Assembly (NCBI GenBank): GCA_944321445.1
Contig: CALULJ010000001.1
Span: 57,571 to 121,570, forward strand
From: an uncultured Collinsella sp.
Lineage (GTDB): Bacteria > Actinomycetota > Coriobacteriia > Coriobacteriales > Coriobacteriaceae
Direction of reading: 5' to 3'
Length of the DNA stretch: 64,000 bases
The notes beneath the pieces are model-generated. The model searched no databases. It was given only the letters and a program-made list of their open reading frames with translations, and was not told where the DNA came from. The translations under genes were made by a program, and so were the position numbers. Positions 50,811 through 59,367 of the stretch are shown here, piece after piece (within the stretch, counting starts at the first letter, position 1; the number at the start of each line of letters is the position of its first letter).

Positions 50811-50839
50811 CCTTACATCTGGGTTGCAGTTCTGTAAGG
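50811..50839. promoter_or_regulatory. Inverted repeat upstream of the exporter operon
   Basis: CCTTACA (50811-50817) and TGTAAGG (50833-50839) are separated by 15 bases, about 60-85 bases before the operon start. A response regulator acting on this exporter would bind such a site; none is encoded nearby. Confidence 0.45.
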
Positions 50840-50943
50840 TTGGTTAGGGATTGCTTAAGGCGGCGCCAACAAGATTGAACCTGGCGCCAACTTGCCGGCG
50901 CGGTAGAATTTTGAGCGGTTGATTGAACGGGAAGCGGGTGCGT

Positions 50944-51918
50944 GTGAAGACAGTCCATGTAGCAGCGGGAATCATTCGACGTGATGACGCGGGCGACGAG
51001 GTATTGGCCGTCCAGCGCGGCTACGGTTCCATGCAAGGGCTGTGGGAGTTTCCCGGCGGCAAGGTCGAGCGGGGCGAGAGCCCAGAGGACGCCTGTGTGC
51101 GCGAGCTTTCCGAAGAGCTGCAGGTGCGCGTGACCGACCTGCGCGCGTTCTACACCGTCGAATACGATTACGACGATTTTCACCTGTCGATGGAGTGCTT
51201 CTTCTGCAGCATCGATGGCAAGGAAGGCCAGGCCGAGCCGCAGCGCAGCGACCGCCAACTGGATATTCGCTGGATCGAGCGACGCGAGCTTGCAACGCTC
51301 GAGTGGATGCCGGCGGACAAGGGCCTGGTGGAGGCGCTGGTTGCGAGCGCGCAGGACGAGGGTGCGAGGCACGCGGGCGAGGACAAGAACGAGGCTGAGG
51401 CGCCGAAGACCGCACCCAAACGCCGCGGATCGAAGCGCAAGAAATCCCTGCTCGATGGCATCAACACGGAGGATTTGTCCTCCTCGGAAACCGAACTGGT
51501 GCGCCGACGCGCTGCCATTAAGAAATCGATGCAGGGCAATAAGCGCGCGAACACCAAGCCCGAGATGCTCGTGCGCCAGCGCCTGCGTGAGGCGGGCCTC
51601 ACGGGGTACCGCCTGCAGTGGAAGAAGGCACCGGGGCGACCGGACATCGCGTTTCCGGGACGAAAGATTGCCATCTTCGTCAATGGGTGCTTCTGGCACC
51701 GCTGTCCGCATTGCCACCCCAGCACGCCCAAGCGAAACGTGGAGTTTTGGGAGGCCAAGTTTCGCCGCAACGTCGAGCGTGACGCGCGGGCGCGAGCTGA
51801 GCTGGACAAGATGGGTTGGACCCACATCACCATTTGGGAGTGCGAGCTCAAGCGCGACCGTATCGACGAGACCATGGCGCATGTGATCGAGCAGGTGCGC
51901 GCGGCTGAACGCTGCTAA
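50944..51918 (+). CDS. Nudix hydrolase fused to Vsr-type endonuclease
   Basis: A 324-aa two-domain protein. Residues 1-140 are a MutT-like Nudix domain with the box GGKVERGESPEDACVRELSEEL, expected to clear oxidised nucleotides. A Lys-rich linker leads to a Vsr domain (about 195-324): NTKPEMLVRQRLREAGLTGYR, the catalytic PDIAFPGRK Asp, and FVNGCFWHRCPHCH with the zinc cysteines and histidines, then WEAKFRRNVERD. Vsr nicks T:G mismatches. No Dcm methylase is nearby. GTG at 50944 is preferred, with GAAGCGGG before it; TTG at 50923 is possible. Confidence 0.92.
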   Translation: MKTVHVAAGIIRRDDAGDEVLAVQRGYGSMQGLWEFPGGKVERGESPEDACVRELSEELQVRVTDLRAFYTVEYDYDDFHLSMECFFCSIDGKEGQAEPQRSDRQLDIRWIERRELATLEWMPADKGLVEALVASAQDEGARHAGEDKNEAEAPKTAPKRRGSKRKKSLLDGINTEDLSSSETELVRRRAAIKKSMQGNKRANTKPEMLVRQRLREAGLTGYRLQWKKAPGRPDIAFPGRKIAIFVNGCFWHRCPHCHPSTPKRNVEFWEAKFRRNVERDARARAELDKMGWTHITIWECELKRDRIDETMAHVIEQVRAAERC

Positions 51919-52169
51919 CGGGGCGTTTTGGCACAGCACGTTGGACGCGCACAATCTCACCACATATCGACGTGCGTTCATGCGGATACGCAGGGTGTCT
52001 GTGTTTGCCGGTTTTGTCGTTCTACCTGCGGTGTCACACAGCGGACATGCAGACGTAAGCAATGCTTAAGCGTGCGTGGAGCGCCAACGCGGACATAATG
52101 CAATCAGCGCATCCAGAACAGCAGCAACACCGGATGTGCGCAACATGGTGGATGAGCGAGGAGGCCAAC

Positions 52170-52418
52170 ATGCATCCTTCCCTACGTGCAACACGTGCTG
52201 ACGCACTCGCACAACCATCCCGACATGCAGATCGTTTCTCCTTCCCCCCGACTCAAGAAACAGGTCTCCTCGACTCCCCCACCGTGAAGCCCGGCTCGGC
52301 GAACGCGACGGAACCACACGCGCATCGCTCCGCCAACCAGCACGATAACCTGCAAGATTCATTCAGCCGTCTGCTTGATGCACTCGATCGCCAAACGCCG
52401 CGCTGCGCGTTGGCATAA
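52170..52418 (+). CDS. Hypothetical small protein
   Basis: An 82-aa frame with a strong GAGGAGG 5 bases from the ATG. Sequence is polar, rich in His, Ala, Ser and Asn (DSPTVKPGSANATEPHAHRS), with a helical end LQDSFSRLLDALDRQ. Nothing recognised; the ribosome site is the main support. The surrounding gap (51919-52786) otherwise holds only hairpins and repeat E. Confidence 0.42.
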   Translation: MHPSLRATRADALAQPSRHADRFSFPPTQETGLLDSPTVKPGSANATEPHAHRSANQHDNLQDSFSRLLDALDRQTPRCALA

Positions 52419-52483
52419 GCCACGGTGCGTGGGCGCTTGCCCTTACATCCTCCCTTTCTGGCAGCGTATGCTGCCGCCGTATG

Positions 52484-52525
52484 GCCCCGGATCCCATAAC
52501 CGAGCGATGGGATTTGGGGCTTTTT
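52484..52525 (+). terminator. Strong terminator in the 52-kb gap
   Basis: GCCCC...ATCCCAT (52484-52497) pairs with ATGGGAT...GGGGC (52508-52520), followed by TTTTT. A smaller hairpin GGCAGCGTATGCTGCC precedes it. It would end the transcript of the small gene at 52170, or a small RNA. Confidence 0.8.
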
Positions 52526-52553
52526 GCGTTTTGGATGCTGGATTTGGCCGCAC

Positions 52554-52707
52554 AACGTTTTACGAAGACCTCGTGTGCAGGTTTTTAGCCGCAGACGAAG
52601 TAGCCTCGAAAAAGCCAACGTCCTGTACCTGCGGTTTCTTCGGACTAATAGCGCAGCCTACTCAGAGGGGCCGCAAAAACGTGCACACGAGGTCTTCGTA
52701 AAACGTT
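52554..52707. repeat. Palindrome-ended element E (154 bp)
   Basis: Arms 52554-52586 and 52675-52707 are inverted copies over 33 bp with one mismatch, containing AACGTTTTACGAAGACCTCG. The inner end GCAGGTTTTT matches the ends of elements C and D. Non-coding, MITE-like. Confidence 0.8.
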
Positions 52708-52738
52708 ATGCGGGGCTTCCGCGCACGACCGGCACAAG

Positions 52739-52762
52739 AAAGGCCCGGTTTCCCGGGCCTTT
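52739..52762 (-). terminator. Terminator of htpG
   Basis: AAAGGCCCGG (52739-52748) pairs with CCGGGCCTTT (52753-52762) around TTTC; on the minus strand it ends in CTTTCTTG. Lies 25 bases past the htpG stop. Confidence 0.8.
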
Positions 52763-52786
52763 CTGCAATATATTATGCTGTTTGCA

Positions 52787-54820
52787 CTACATGAGTTCGC
52801 AGATGCTCGCAGCGAACGCCACGGGGTCCTCGGGCAGAATGCCCTCGACCAGCAGCGCCTGGTCGTACAGCAAGCCAGCATAGAGCTTGACCTTCTCGGC
52901 ATTGCCGTCCTTCTGGGCGGCAGCGAGCTTGGCGAACACCGGGTGCTTGGCGTTGAGCTCCAGCACGCGCTGCGCGCGCGGCATGCCCTCCGCGTCGCCC
53001 TCGGGACCGCGCTGCAGGACCTTCTCCATCTCGAGCGACAGCGGACCCTCGGTGGTGATGCATGCGGGCGAGTCGCTCTCGGCCACCAGGCGCGCGGACA
53101 CGGCGACTTTCTCGACCTTATCGCCCAGCGCATCCTTCATGGCCTCAAACAGACCCTCGTTTTCCTTGGTGGCTTCCTCGGCGTCCTTCTTCTCGTCCTC
53201 GGTTGCCAGGTCGAGGTCGCCGCTCGCCACGTTCTTGAGCTCCAGATGACGGTCCTCGAGCTCCGGCTCGGCACCGTCTGCCTGCGCCTTCTCTGCAGCC
53301 TCGCGCGCCGCGTCATCCTCGTAGACCTTCGGCATGTCGCGCGCCACGTACTCGCGCATAGCCTGGAACGTGAACTCGTCCACATCCTGCGTGAGCAGGA
53401 GCACGTCGTAGCCGCGGCCCAGTACGCCGGTCACCACGGGCATCTTCTCCAGGCGCTCGCGCGAGTCGCCGGCGGCGTAGTAGATGGCCTTCTGGCCCTC
53501 GGGCATGGCCTTGGCGTACTCGGCCAGCGTGATCATCTTCTTCTCGCGCGCGCTGTAGAACAGTAGCAGATCGGCCAGCTCGTCAGCCTTCATGCCATAG
53601 CTCGAGTAGATGCCGTACTTAAGGCCGCGGCCGAAGTTCTCGAAGAACTTCTCGTAGATCTCGCGGTCGTTGTCGCGCATGTCCTCGAGCTCGCTCGTGA
53701 TCTTCTTCTCCACGCGGCGGGCGATGGCGCGCAGCTGGCGATCGTGCTGCAGGGTCTCGCGGCTGATGTTGAGCGAGACGTCGGCGGAATCGATGACGCC
53801 GCGCACGAAGTTGTAGTAGTCGGGCAGCAGCTCGGCGCACTTCTCCATGATGAGGACGTTGGAACTGTAGAGCGCGAGGCCCTTCTCGTAGTCGCGGCTG
53901 TACAGGTCGAACGGCGCGCGGCCGGGCACGAACAGTAGCGCATCATATTCGAGCGTGCCCTCGGCGTGGAAGCTGATGGTGCGTGCCGGGTCCTCGAAGT
54001 CGTGGAACGTGGATTTGTAGAACTCGTTGTAGTCGGACCGCTCAACGTCGGCGCTGCGCTTTTTCCAGATTGGCGTCATGGAGTTGATGGTCTCGAGCTC
54101 CCGATAGTCCTCGTACTCGGGCTTGTAGTCATCGCCGGCGTCCTCGGGCTTGGGCTTCTGGCGGGACTTCGTGACCATCATTTGGATGGGATAGCGCACG
54201 TAGTTGCTGTAGCGCTTGATGAGGTCCTTGAGGCCCCACTCGGACAGGTAGCGGTCATAGTCCTCGCCGGGCTCGCCGTTCTGGCCGGGCTCGTTATCGC
54301 GCATGGTGAGGATGATGTCGGTACCGTGGTTGGCGCGCTCGCCCGGCTCGATGGTGTAACCCTCGAGGCCATCGGACTCCCACACGTTGGCCTCGTCCGC
54401 ACCGTAGGCGCGGCTGACCACGCGCACGTGCTTCGCGACCATAAAGGCCGAGTAAAAGCCCACGCCAAACTGGCCGATGATGTCGACGGCATCGCCCTGG
54501 CTCTCGGCGTTTTCGGTCTTGAACTCCTGGCTACCCGAATGCGCGATGGTGCCCAGGTTGCGCTCGAGCTCGTCGGCGGTCATGCCGATGCCGTTATCCG
54601 AGATGGTGAGCGTACGGGCGTCCTTGTCGAACGCCACACGGATGGCAAGATCGCCCTCGGCGAGATTGACGCTGTCGTCGGAGAGGCTCTTAAAGTTGAG
54701 CTTATCCACGGCGTCCGACGCGTTGGAGATGAGCTCGCGCAGGAAGATCTCCTTGTTGGTGTAGATGGAGTTGATCATAAGATCGAGCAGCTTTTTGCTC
54801 TCTGTTTTGAATTCGCGCAT
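52787..54820 (-). CDS. htpG: Molecular chaperone HtpG (Hsp90)
   Basis: Bacterial Hsp90, 677 aa, an ATP-driven chaperone. The N-terminal GHKL domain shows ELISNASDAVDKL, DNGIGMTADEL and GQFGVGFYSAFMV; the middle domain has the Arg-containing SRETLQHDRQLRAI; the C-terminal dimerisation domain is complete. An acidic linker between middle and C-terminal parts (QADGAEPELEDRHLELKNV to EATKEN) is somewhat long. Monocistronic, start at 54820 with AAAGGGG upstream. Confidence 0.96.
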   Translation of the reverse strand: MREFKTESKKLLDLMINSIYTNKEIFLRELISNASDAVDKLNFKSLSDDSVNLAEGDLAIRVAFDKDARTLTISDNGIGMTADELERNLGTIAHSGSQEFKTENAESQGDAVDIIGQFGVGFYSAFMVAKHVRVVSRAYGADEANVWESDGLEGYTIEPGERANHGTDIILTMRDNEPGQNGEPGEDYDRYLSEWGLKDLIKRYSNYVRYPIQMMVTKSRQKPKPEDAGDDYKPEYEDYRELETINSMTPIWKKRSADVERSDYNEFYKSTFHDFEDPARTISFHAEGTLEYDALLFVPGRAPFDLYSRDYEKGLALYSSNVLIMEKCAELLPDYYNFVRGVIDSADVSLNISRETLQHDRQLRAIARRVEKKITSELEDMRDNDREIYEKFFENFGRGLKYGIYSSYGMKADELADLLLFYSAREKKMITLAEYAKAMPEGQKAIYYAAGDSRERLEKMPVVTGVLGRGYDVLLLTQDVDEFTFQAMREYVARDMPKVYEDDAAREAAEKAQADGAEPELEDRHLELKNVASGDLDLATEDEKKDAEEATKENEGLFEAMKDALGDKVEKVAVSARLVAESDSPACITTEGPLSLEMEKVLQRGPEGDAEGMPRAQRVLELNAKHPVFAKLAAAQKDGNAEKVKLYAGLLYDQALLVEGILPEDPVAFAASICELM

Positions 54821-54982
54821 GCGCGCCCCTTTCGGTTACCAAAACCTTATGTTCTCAGACTTAGATTTTATAACCATATGGCGCGCATATATTCAGCGCG
54901 AGCAGAAAAGGCGCAATTTGCGCGGGTTCTTAGAAGTGCGGGCACCCCAATGCGTTGTCTGGCTGCTGCCAGATTTCGTATC

Positions 54983-55235
54983 GCTCGCGGGGTCGTGGTC
55001 AAAAATCCGTCGAGTCGGGATTGACCCCTTGTAGTTACGTCACTAAAACCGCAGGTCACGGATTAGCACCGTGCTGTTGCCTTCGGGTGGGGTATCGCCC
55101 CCGTGGCGATACCCCACCCGAATCGCCCCGATTCGAAGGTTCGACAGGCCTTTTTCGGCTCACACGGGGCCATCGGAAGGTCCCAGGCCCCCGTGACGCA
55201 CCCCATTTTCCCGACTCGACGGATTTTTGACCACG
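54983..55235. repeat. Palindrome-ended element H1 (about 250 bp)
   Basis: Perfect 27-bp ends, 54994-55020 and 55209-55235, containing GTGGTCAAAAATCCGTCGAG and its inverse. Inside, a strong hairpin TGGGGTATCGCC...GGCGATACCCCA. A direct copy, H2, lies at 56593-56845 on the other side of the orphan gene. The remaining gap to 55624 has a 47-codon minus-strand frame without a ribosome site, not called. Confidence 0.82.
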
Positions 55236-55624
55236 AACCTGAGATGAATAGCGAAAATGGTAGAGTCAAGCCAACCACGTGGGCAGCTCTACGCAGAGCA
55301 ATACACCACAAAGCGCACTTTCTGGTCCGCGCCGCACACCATCAGGCGTAGATCGTCAACATCTGCATCATCGGATCCGGAAACCGCCCGGTCGAGATCG
55401 GTGGGTTGAAGTGCCTCAACCTCCATCGTCATAGTTGGTAGAGGTCGGCTGTTTCTTGCGCATTTCCACTGCTAGCGTCTTCATCCCTCTACCGTGCACT
55501 TTGCATCATGGCGAAACGAATTTGCCCAACTCCGCAGTTAGTTTTGCGAAAAGCTTCCATAAGATCGCGAAGGAAAATTTATTTTCTACTCTTGCTTTCT
55601 GAATATGAGGTATACACTACTTGC

Positions 55625-56584
55625 ATGGTTTACGCATACGGTCCTACTTCCCTAGACATATTGCGAGCGCACGGAAGACTCCTACCCGACCTACTCGCGT
55701 CGCCTCGAGCACGCACGCTCAAGGACCCCTCACTCCTGGCTCCCAACCTGCTTGCCGAGCTCATGGCGCGCGCCGGCGCCAAAACGCCGCCCTTCCACGT
55801 TATGACCGAAAACAAGAACAACCCCTGGCGCGATCGCAAGGACATCGTCGTCCACTCCCGCACAGCGCCACTCCCCTACCGGTCGCTCATACCAGTGAAC
55901 AAAGAACTCACCATAGCCTCGCCTGAGCTCGCGTTTATTCAGCTTGCGGCCATGGACTTTTACGATGAAATCGATCTTGCCCGCATCGCGTACGAACTCT
56001 GCGGTACGTACGTGCTCGATGTCTCATGGGATGGCTTTACCAATACCGAAGCCCCCATCACCAACAAAGGCAAAATGCTTCGCATGATTGAGCGCGAATC
56101 ACGGACCCGTGGTGCAGCGAAGGCCAAGCGTGCGCTCGAGTGCATATATGAGAAGTCGAACTCGCCTATGGAAAGCGACCTTGCGCTGCTCTTTGCCGCA
56201 CCGCGCAGAATAGGCGGCTTTGATTTGGGGCCCATCGCTATGAACTATAAGGTAAAGACGAAAGATGGAGCTAAATACGTCGACCTCTTCTTCCTTGAGC
56301 GCAATGTGGGACTCGAGTACAAGGGCAAGGATTCTCACTCGATCGAGAAGACACAGCGCGATGACCGAAGGCAAAACCGTCTTGTAGCCGAAGGAGTCAC
56401 CATTATCAATGTGTGGTACGACGACTTGGTAAACGACCGGCTATTCGACAAGCTCGCGCGAGACGTGTTTGCCACACTCGACGCGCGACTACGCTGCCGC
56501 TCCAAGCAATTTCAGACACAGCAAAAGCTTCTGCGAGCGAAACTGCTGCCCTCAATCCAGAAGTTTGGCAGCTTTGAGCCGTAG
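55625..56584 (+). CDS. Orphan with PD-(D/E)XK/DUF559-like C-terminal domain
   Basis: A 319-aa protein paralogous to that at 34485-35540. The N-terminal half (about 1-150) includes SPELAFIQLAAMDFYDEIDL and ELCGTYV; the C-terminal part has SPMESDLALLFAAPRRIGG, then KYVDLFFLERNVGLEYKGKDSH with D, E and K spaced as in PD-(D/E)XK nucleases, and RDDRRQNRLVAEGVTIINVW. Unlike its paralogue it keeps the E-x-K pair, so it may be an active nuclease. The layout recalls AbiEi/DUF559-like actinobacterial proteins. The ATG has no ribosome site; TATACA lies 13 bases before it, hinting at a leaderless message. H2 begins 8 bases after the stop. Confidence 0.75.
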   Translation: MVYAYGPTSLDILRAHGRLLPDLLASPRARTLKDPSLLAPNLLAELMARAGAKTPPFHVMTENKNNPWRDRKDIVVHSRTAPLPYRSLIPVNKELTIASPELAFIQLAAMDFYDEIDLARIAYELCGTYVLDVSWDGFTNTEAPITNKGKMLRMIERESRTRGAAKAKRALECIYEKSNSPMESDLALLFAAPRRIGGFDLGPIAMNYKVKTKDGAKYVDLFFLERNVGLEYKGKDSHSIEKTQRDDRRQNRLVAEGVTIINVWYDDLVNDRLFDKLARDVFATLDARLRCRSKQFQTQQKLLRAKLLPSIQKFGSFEP

Positions 56585-56592
56585 GAAGCGTA

Positions 56593-56845
56593 TTGCTCGC
56601 GGGGTCGTGGTCAAAAATCCGTCGAGTCGGGATTGACCCCCTGTGGCGATATTACGAAAACCGCAGGTCACGAATCGACGGCGCGGTGCTGCCTTCGAGT
56701 GGGGTATCGCCCCCGTGGAGACACCCCACCCAAATCGTCTCAATTTGAAGGCCAATCGAATCTTTGACGGCCCCGAAAAGGCGGATCGGAGGCCTTGAAC
56801 CCCTCCGATACCCCTTATTTTCCCGACTCGACGCATTTTTGACCA
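56593..56845. repeat. Palindrome-ended element H2 (about 250 bp)
   Basis: Direct repeat of H1, with ends at 56606-56632 and 56820-56845 and the same GGGGTATCGCCCCCGTGG segment inside. The copies have diverged by many substitutions in the interior while the ends are almost unchanged, so the pair is not recent or the ends are under selection. Confidence 0.82.
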
Positions 56846-56934
56846 CAGGTGGGACTTCGATACGAAACATGGACCGCCTTGCGGTCGATGCCGCCGCGCG
56901 CAGCGCGGCGGTGCGGCGTGAGCCGCATCCGGGG

Positions 56935-57585
56935 CTAGCGCATGTGGCGGCCGCGAATAGGGAATTTCTCGCGGGCTTGAGCCAGGTAGCGGTAGTGCTC
57001 GGGAATGTGCGCGTCGCTGGCGACGTAGCTGTACATGAACTCGTCGAACATGCGCTTGGCAGGGCGCTTCTCGCGGCCCAAGCGGCCGCCAGCGATGAAA
57101 TCGGCGGATGCTTGCAGTTTACAGCCCATGCGCATGAGGCGACGCGCCACGTTCAGATCGTCTTGGATAGCACGGTAGCGCTCCGGATGCGCAATGATTA
57201 CCTCGTAGCCGCGTCCCTGCAGCTCGTAGATGGTGCGCTCGTACTCTTGGAACTCAAGCTTGCCCGCACGGGTCGAAAGCTCGAGCAAAATCTCGTTGCT
57301 GCCGTCAAAGTGCAGATAGTCAACCCAGTCCATGCCCAAATCCATAAGCTTGGAGTGATTCACCTCAAAACCCATCTGCAGTGGAAACCCGCCCGCATGC
57401 GCCACGAGCAGGTCGTAGGCGTCCCACATGGCATCGTAGTCGAAGTACGGATCGCGGCAATGCGGCGTACAGACGATGCTGGTCACGCCCGCGGCCTTGG
57501 CGGCCTCGAGCATGGCCAAGCTCTCGTCTAGATCCGCCGCGCCGTCATCGACGCCCGGAAGAATGTGGGAATGGATGTCTCGCAT
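56935..57585 (-). CDS. CpsB/CapC-type manganese-dependent protein tyrosine phosphatase
   Basis: PHP-fold tyrosine phosphatase that dephosphorylates the capsule kinase, 216 aa. Metal ligands are seen in MRDIHSHILPGVDDGA, CTPHCRDP, GFEVN, IIAHPERYRAI and ASDAHIP. Starts 24 bases after the kinase gene ends, on the same strand; a GC-rich hairpin (56889-56913) lies beyond its stop. Last of three capsule-regulation genes. Confidence 0.92.
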   Translation of the reverse strand: MRDIHSHILPGVDDGAADLDESLAMLEAAKAAGVTSIVCTPHCRDPYFDYDAMWDAYDLLVAHAGGFPLQMGFEVNHSKLMDLGMDWVDYLHFDGSNEILLELSTRAGKLEFQEYERTIYELQGRGYEVIIAHPERYRAIQDDLNVARRLMRMGCKLQASADFIAGGRLGREKRPAKRMFDEFMYSYVASDAHIPEHYRYLAQAREKFPIRGRHMR

Positions 57586-57609
57586 AGACCGAGGCAGCTC
57601 CTACTCTGG

Positions 57610-58428
57610 CTAGCGACGCGAAAAACGGCTCTCGGATTTCAGGTTCTGCACAGGAGCCACGCCCTTCACACCGCGCGCGTCGGTAGCAGGGCGAACCTGA
57701 GGCACAGCAGGAGCCGGCGTCGGCTCGGAAGGCACACTCGACGCATCGGACTTGCGGACCTTCTTGCCGTCCTTCGTGTAGTACGAGTAGTAGTAGTCGT
57801 TCGTCTCGGCCTCGCAGTAGTTCATCACCGTGCCGATGACGTGGACCTCGGCCTTCTTGAGCTGCTCGAACGCCGCCTGGATCTCGTTGCGCTTGGCAAA
57901 GTTCTCGCGCACCACGAACAGCACGCCATCGGACAGCTGCCCGACCTCGGCAGCATCGACGAAGGTGCCGACGGGCGGCGTATCGAAGATCACGTACTGG
58001 AAACGCGCCTTCAGGGACTCGACCAGCTGCGCGAAACGGCGTGAAGCGATGATGTCGGCCGGATTGGGAATATGCGGCTCGGAATCCAGGAAGAACAGGT
58101 TCTTCTGGCTGGTTTCGACCACCGCGTCCTCGATGCGCATCTGCTCGGACAGCACAGCGTACAAACCGCCGCGCGTGCGGACGCCCATCATGTCGGCCAT
58201 GCTGCGGCGACGCATGTCGCATTCCACGAGCACAACGCGCTTGCCGCTGGTGGCAATGGCCTGCGCTAGGTTGAGCGCCACGGTCGACTTGCCCTCGTTG
58301 GGCGTGGAAGAGGTAACGGTGATTGCGCGGATGGGCTTGTCCACGCTGGCAAAGCGAATGTTGGCGAGAAGGGTCTTGGCGGCATTTTGCACGACCAGCT
58401 TGTCGGCGCCGGCTTTCTTCTTAGGCAT
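57610..58428 (-). CDS. CpsD/CapB-family bacterial tyrosine kinase
   Basis: BY-kinase for exopolysaccharide assembly, 272 aa. Walker A SSTPNEGKSTVA, Walker A' VLVECDMRRR, Walker B YVIFDTPPVGTF. The tyrosine cluster DYYYSYYTKDG lies near residue 220, followed by a Pro/Ala-rich tail of about 40 residues, so the cluster is not at the extreme C terminus as is usual. It is activated by the Wzz-like protein encoded 3 bases upstream. Confidence 0.94.
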   Translation of the reverse strand: MPKKKAGADKLVVQNAAKTLLANIRFASVDKPIRAITVTSSTPNEGKSTVALNLAQAIATSGKRVVLVECDMRRRSMADMMGVRTRGGLYAVLSEQMRIEDAVVETSQKNLFFLDSEPHIPNPADIIASRRFAQLVESLKARFQYVIFDTPPVGTFVDAAEVGQLSDGVLFVVRENFAKRNEIQAAFEQLKKAEVHVIGTVMNYCEAETNDYYYSYYTKDGKKVRKSDASSVPSEPTPAPAVPQVRPATDARGVKGVAPVQNLKSESRFSRR

Positions 58429-58431
58429 GAC

Positions 58432-59097
58432 CTACTTACCACCCTTCTTCATAGCGGGAATACGACCGACCACGGGCACGCCGAGCAGCTCCTCGGCATC
58501 CTCTGCGCTGCGGACACGCGTGTCGAGCATATCCATGAGCACAACGATGGCGACGGCCAGGAAAAGGCCGGCCATGAAGGCCACGGCGACGTACAGCGGA
58601 CGATTGGGACCGCTGGGCGAATCGGGCGCGACGGCCTCATCGATGACGTTGATGCTGTCGGCGACCTGCACGTCCTGGGCGACGATGGAAACCTGCTTGG
58701 CCATCTCGTTGGCAACGTTGGCAGCGCTCTCGGGATCGGGACCGGTCACGGAGAGGCTGATAACGCGTGTGGTGGTCTCGCTGGCGACGCTGACATCGTA
58801 GTCTTTCAGGTCCTCCAGGCCAAGCGCCTCGGCGGCATCCTTCTCAACGCGGTCGCTCTCCAGCAGGGCGGCGACGTCGTTGGCCAGAAGCTGACTTGCC
58901 GTGAGCTCGTTGTAGTTGGTGGTCTGACCCTGGGCCGCGCTCGCGGTGGACAGAATGTACATGCTGGTTTGTGCGGTATAGGTGTTGCGCATGACCGCGA
59001 TGCTTGCGACGGCCATAACCAGCGCACAAGCGACGGGGAGCACAACCACCAGCTGCAGATGCTTTTTCAGCAGCTGGAACAGTTCGAGCAGCGTCAT
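58432..59097 (-). CDS. Wzz/CpsC-type chain-length and kinase-activator protein
   Basis: Polysaccharide co-polymerase, 221 aa. Two membrane helices (about 18-38 and 170-190) flank an outside domain with MRNTYTAQTSMYILST and VSGPDPESAANVAN-like text; the short cytoplasmic end RVRSAEDAEELLGVPVVGRIP contacts the kinase. The ATG at 59097 follows GAGAGGG. First of the cpsC-cpsD-cpsB set; no glycosyltransferases follow, so the biosynthetic genes must be elsewhere. Confidence 0.92.
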   Translation of the reverse strand: MTLLELFQLLKKHLQLVVVLPVACALVMAVASIAVMRNTYTAQTSMYILSTASAAQGQTTNYNELTASQLLANDVAALLESDRVEKDAAEALGLEDLKDYDVSVASETTTRVISLSVTGPDPESAANVANEMAKQVSIVAQDVQVADSINVIDEAVAPDSPSGPNRPLYVAVAFMAGLFLAVAIVVLMDMLDTRVRSAEDAEELLGVPVVGRIPAMKKGGK

Positions 59098-59367
59098 CGA
59101 GCGACCCTCTCTTGTTCTCGTTCGTTTGCCCGCTGCGTGCTCCGCGGCACGCACGTCGTGCGCGCTTGCTGTGACCCATTCGACCCGGTCCGCGGCGGAC
59201 AGTCCGACCCAATATAACCTTTCATATGTTAGCTTATAACACCGTGCGTTCAACCAGCGAATGAGCCGGGCGGTTTCGCAACGCTAAAAATGCAAAATAC
59301 GCAGCCCGTATGCGGTTTTTCAACCCATCATGCCGGGTGCCAAAATGACTGATTCCTCCGTGCTTCG

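Noticed and set aside
55289..55432. 47-codon minus-strand frame between H1 and the orphan gene
   Set aside because: No ribosome site, no recognised domain; may be a relic but cannot be supported.
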